Positions 63,265-64,000 of a stretch of DNA of 64,000 bases are shown in pieces (positions within the stretch are counted from its first letter, which is position 1; each line of letters opens with the position of its first letter). Source of the DNA: Lachnospiraceae bacterium (GTDB lineage: Bacteria > Bacillota > Clostridia > Lachnospirales > Lachnospiraceae); the NCBI GenBank assembly GCA_017450065.1, contig JAFSYI010000063.1:1-64000 (forward strand), read 5' to 3'. The notes under the pieces are model-generated. The model was not told the origin of the DNA and did no database searches. It saw only the letters and a program-made list of their open reading frames with translations. The position numbers and the translations under genes were made by a program.

Positions 63265-64000
63265 GCTGGATAGAAAACTGTGTCCCTCTGTCGATAATCA
63301 TATGTCTTATGGGCGGCATCATAAGCTCGGCGATAAAGGGCGAGGCGGCAAGAAAACTTACAGTAACTCTTATAACGGCAGTGGCCTTGATGAACGCTTT
63401 GGTACTTGGTTATACTGTGCGGCTGGGTCATGAGTTCGTATATGTTATGGGCAGGTTTCCGGCACCATGGGGAAATGAGCTCCGTGCGGGATGCCTTGAG
63501 GGACTGATGGGGCTGTTCTTTTCCGTGATAATGCTCCTGTCTGTCCTAGGCGGTGTGAGAGGGCAGAATGATGATATCAGGCCGGGCAGGATGAACCTTT
63601 ATTTCATCATGATAAACCTTATGATGAGCTCGCTGATGGCGCTGGTTTATACCAACGACCTGTTCACGGCATATGTGTTCGTTGAGATTAATACAATGGC
63701 TGCCTGTGCTCTTATTATGATCAGGGATAACGGTCATACACTTGTGGCTGCTACCAAATACATGATAATGAGTCTGCTTGGCTCCGGTCTTCTGCTTATC
63801 GGGATAAGCATGCTGTATTCGATAACCGGACAGCTTCTTATGCCGAACATCAGGGACGCGGTTGACAGGCTGGCGGAATCGGGTGAATATGCGATACCGC
63901 TTACGGTTATAATCGGACTTCTGAGCGTTGCTCTTGCCATCAAGAGTGCACTGTATCCCTTCCACAGCTGGCTGCCGGAGGCGTACGGCTTCTCAACTGC
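63261..64000 (+). CDS. mrpD: Mrp antiporter subunit D (NuoM/N-like), cut by the window edge
   Basis: The first 246 codons are present, the rest lies beyond the window. The start ATGAGCTGG at 63261 overlaps the mrpC stop. It is a membrane protein with several helices; AYVFVEINTMAACAL holds the key Glu, and AIKSALYPFHSWLPEAY is the proton-channel signature of complex I-like antiporters. It is the proton-translocating core of the complex. Confidence 0.93.
   Translation, partial: MSWIENCVPLSIIICLMGGIISSAIKGEAARKLTVTLITAVALMNALVLGYTVRLGHEFVYVMGRFPAPWGNELRAGCLEGLMGLFFSVIMLLSVLGGVRGQNDDIRPGRMNLYFIMINLMMSSLMALVYTNDLFTAYVFVEINTMAACALIMIRDNGHTLVAATKYMIMSLLGSGLLLIGISMLYSITGQLLMPNIRDAVDRLAESGEYAIPLTVIIGLLSVALAIKSALYPFHSWLPEAYGFST

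Overview
The window looks like chromosome of a Gram-positive anaerobe of the Lachnospiraceae type (Bacillota, Clostridia). The indications are a FabK-type fatty-acid cluster, class B sortase with a VPKTG substrate, BspA-like surface proteins, AGGAGG-type ribosome sites, TTGACA/TATAAT promoters and moderate GC. The genus cannot be fixed from the sequence alone.

Layout. (1) 1-9540 is accessory DNA. An AT-rich stretch to about 2620 carries an ABC ATPase, a VanZ-like protein, small lipoproteins and a tiny hydrophobic peptide. It is followed by an integrative mobilizable element: XRE regulators, an element-borne sigma factor, an oriT-like region, a MobV relaxase, a CHC2 primase-like protein, a VapE-type ATPase, a GTTTAC iteron-like array and a tyrosine integrase that abuts tRNA-Trp. 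(2) 9610-17430 holds a 40-bp tandem repeat, then four polytopic membrane proteins (YfhO family and other GT-C-like proteins). (3) 17631-26549 encodes a large BspA-like leucine-rich repeat protein and a sortase-anchored protein directly followed by its likely class B sortase. (4) 26677-34621 is a type II fatty acid synthesis cluster: acpP, fabK, fabD, fabG, fabF, fabZ, a fused accD-accA, fabH. accB and accC are absent. A YgfK-like flavin/iron-sulfur protein follows. (5) 37961-40770, minus strand, has a CAP-domain lipoprotein, a ferredoxin-type aldo-keto reductase and a small secreted protein. (6) 41127-47923 is a tightly coupled glycan operon: two GT2 transferases, DUF2304, LicD, a Wzx-type flippase and a complete STT3/PglB/AglB-type oligosaccharyltransferase. 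An AAA ATPase and an exported 1157-aa protein with 30 N-X-S/T sequons follow. (7) 53140-58931 has a VWA lipoprotein, an ECF-type sigma factor with its likely membrane anti-sigma, and a secreted cysteine-hydrolase-like protein. (8) 58977-59900 has three small unknowns. (9) 59983 to the right edge is an Mrp/Mbh-type cation antiporter operon, interrupted by a 145-bp MITE-like inverted repeat and cut by the window end inside the mrpD-like gene.

The most notable proposal is region 6. Glycan-building enzymes, a flippase and an STT3-family enzyme with recognisable catalytic motifs sit beside an exported protein whose asparagines fall in sequons about 2.5 times more often than expected, while the other secreted proteins here show no such enrichment. 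This suggests a Gram-positive N-linked protein glycosylation locus. That is an inference from sequence and still needs glycoproteomic proof.
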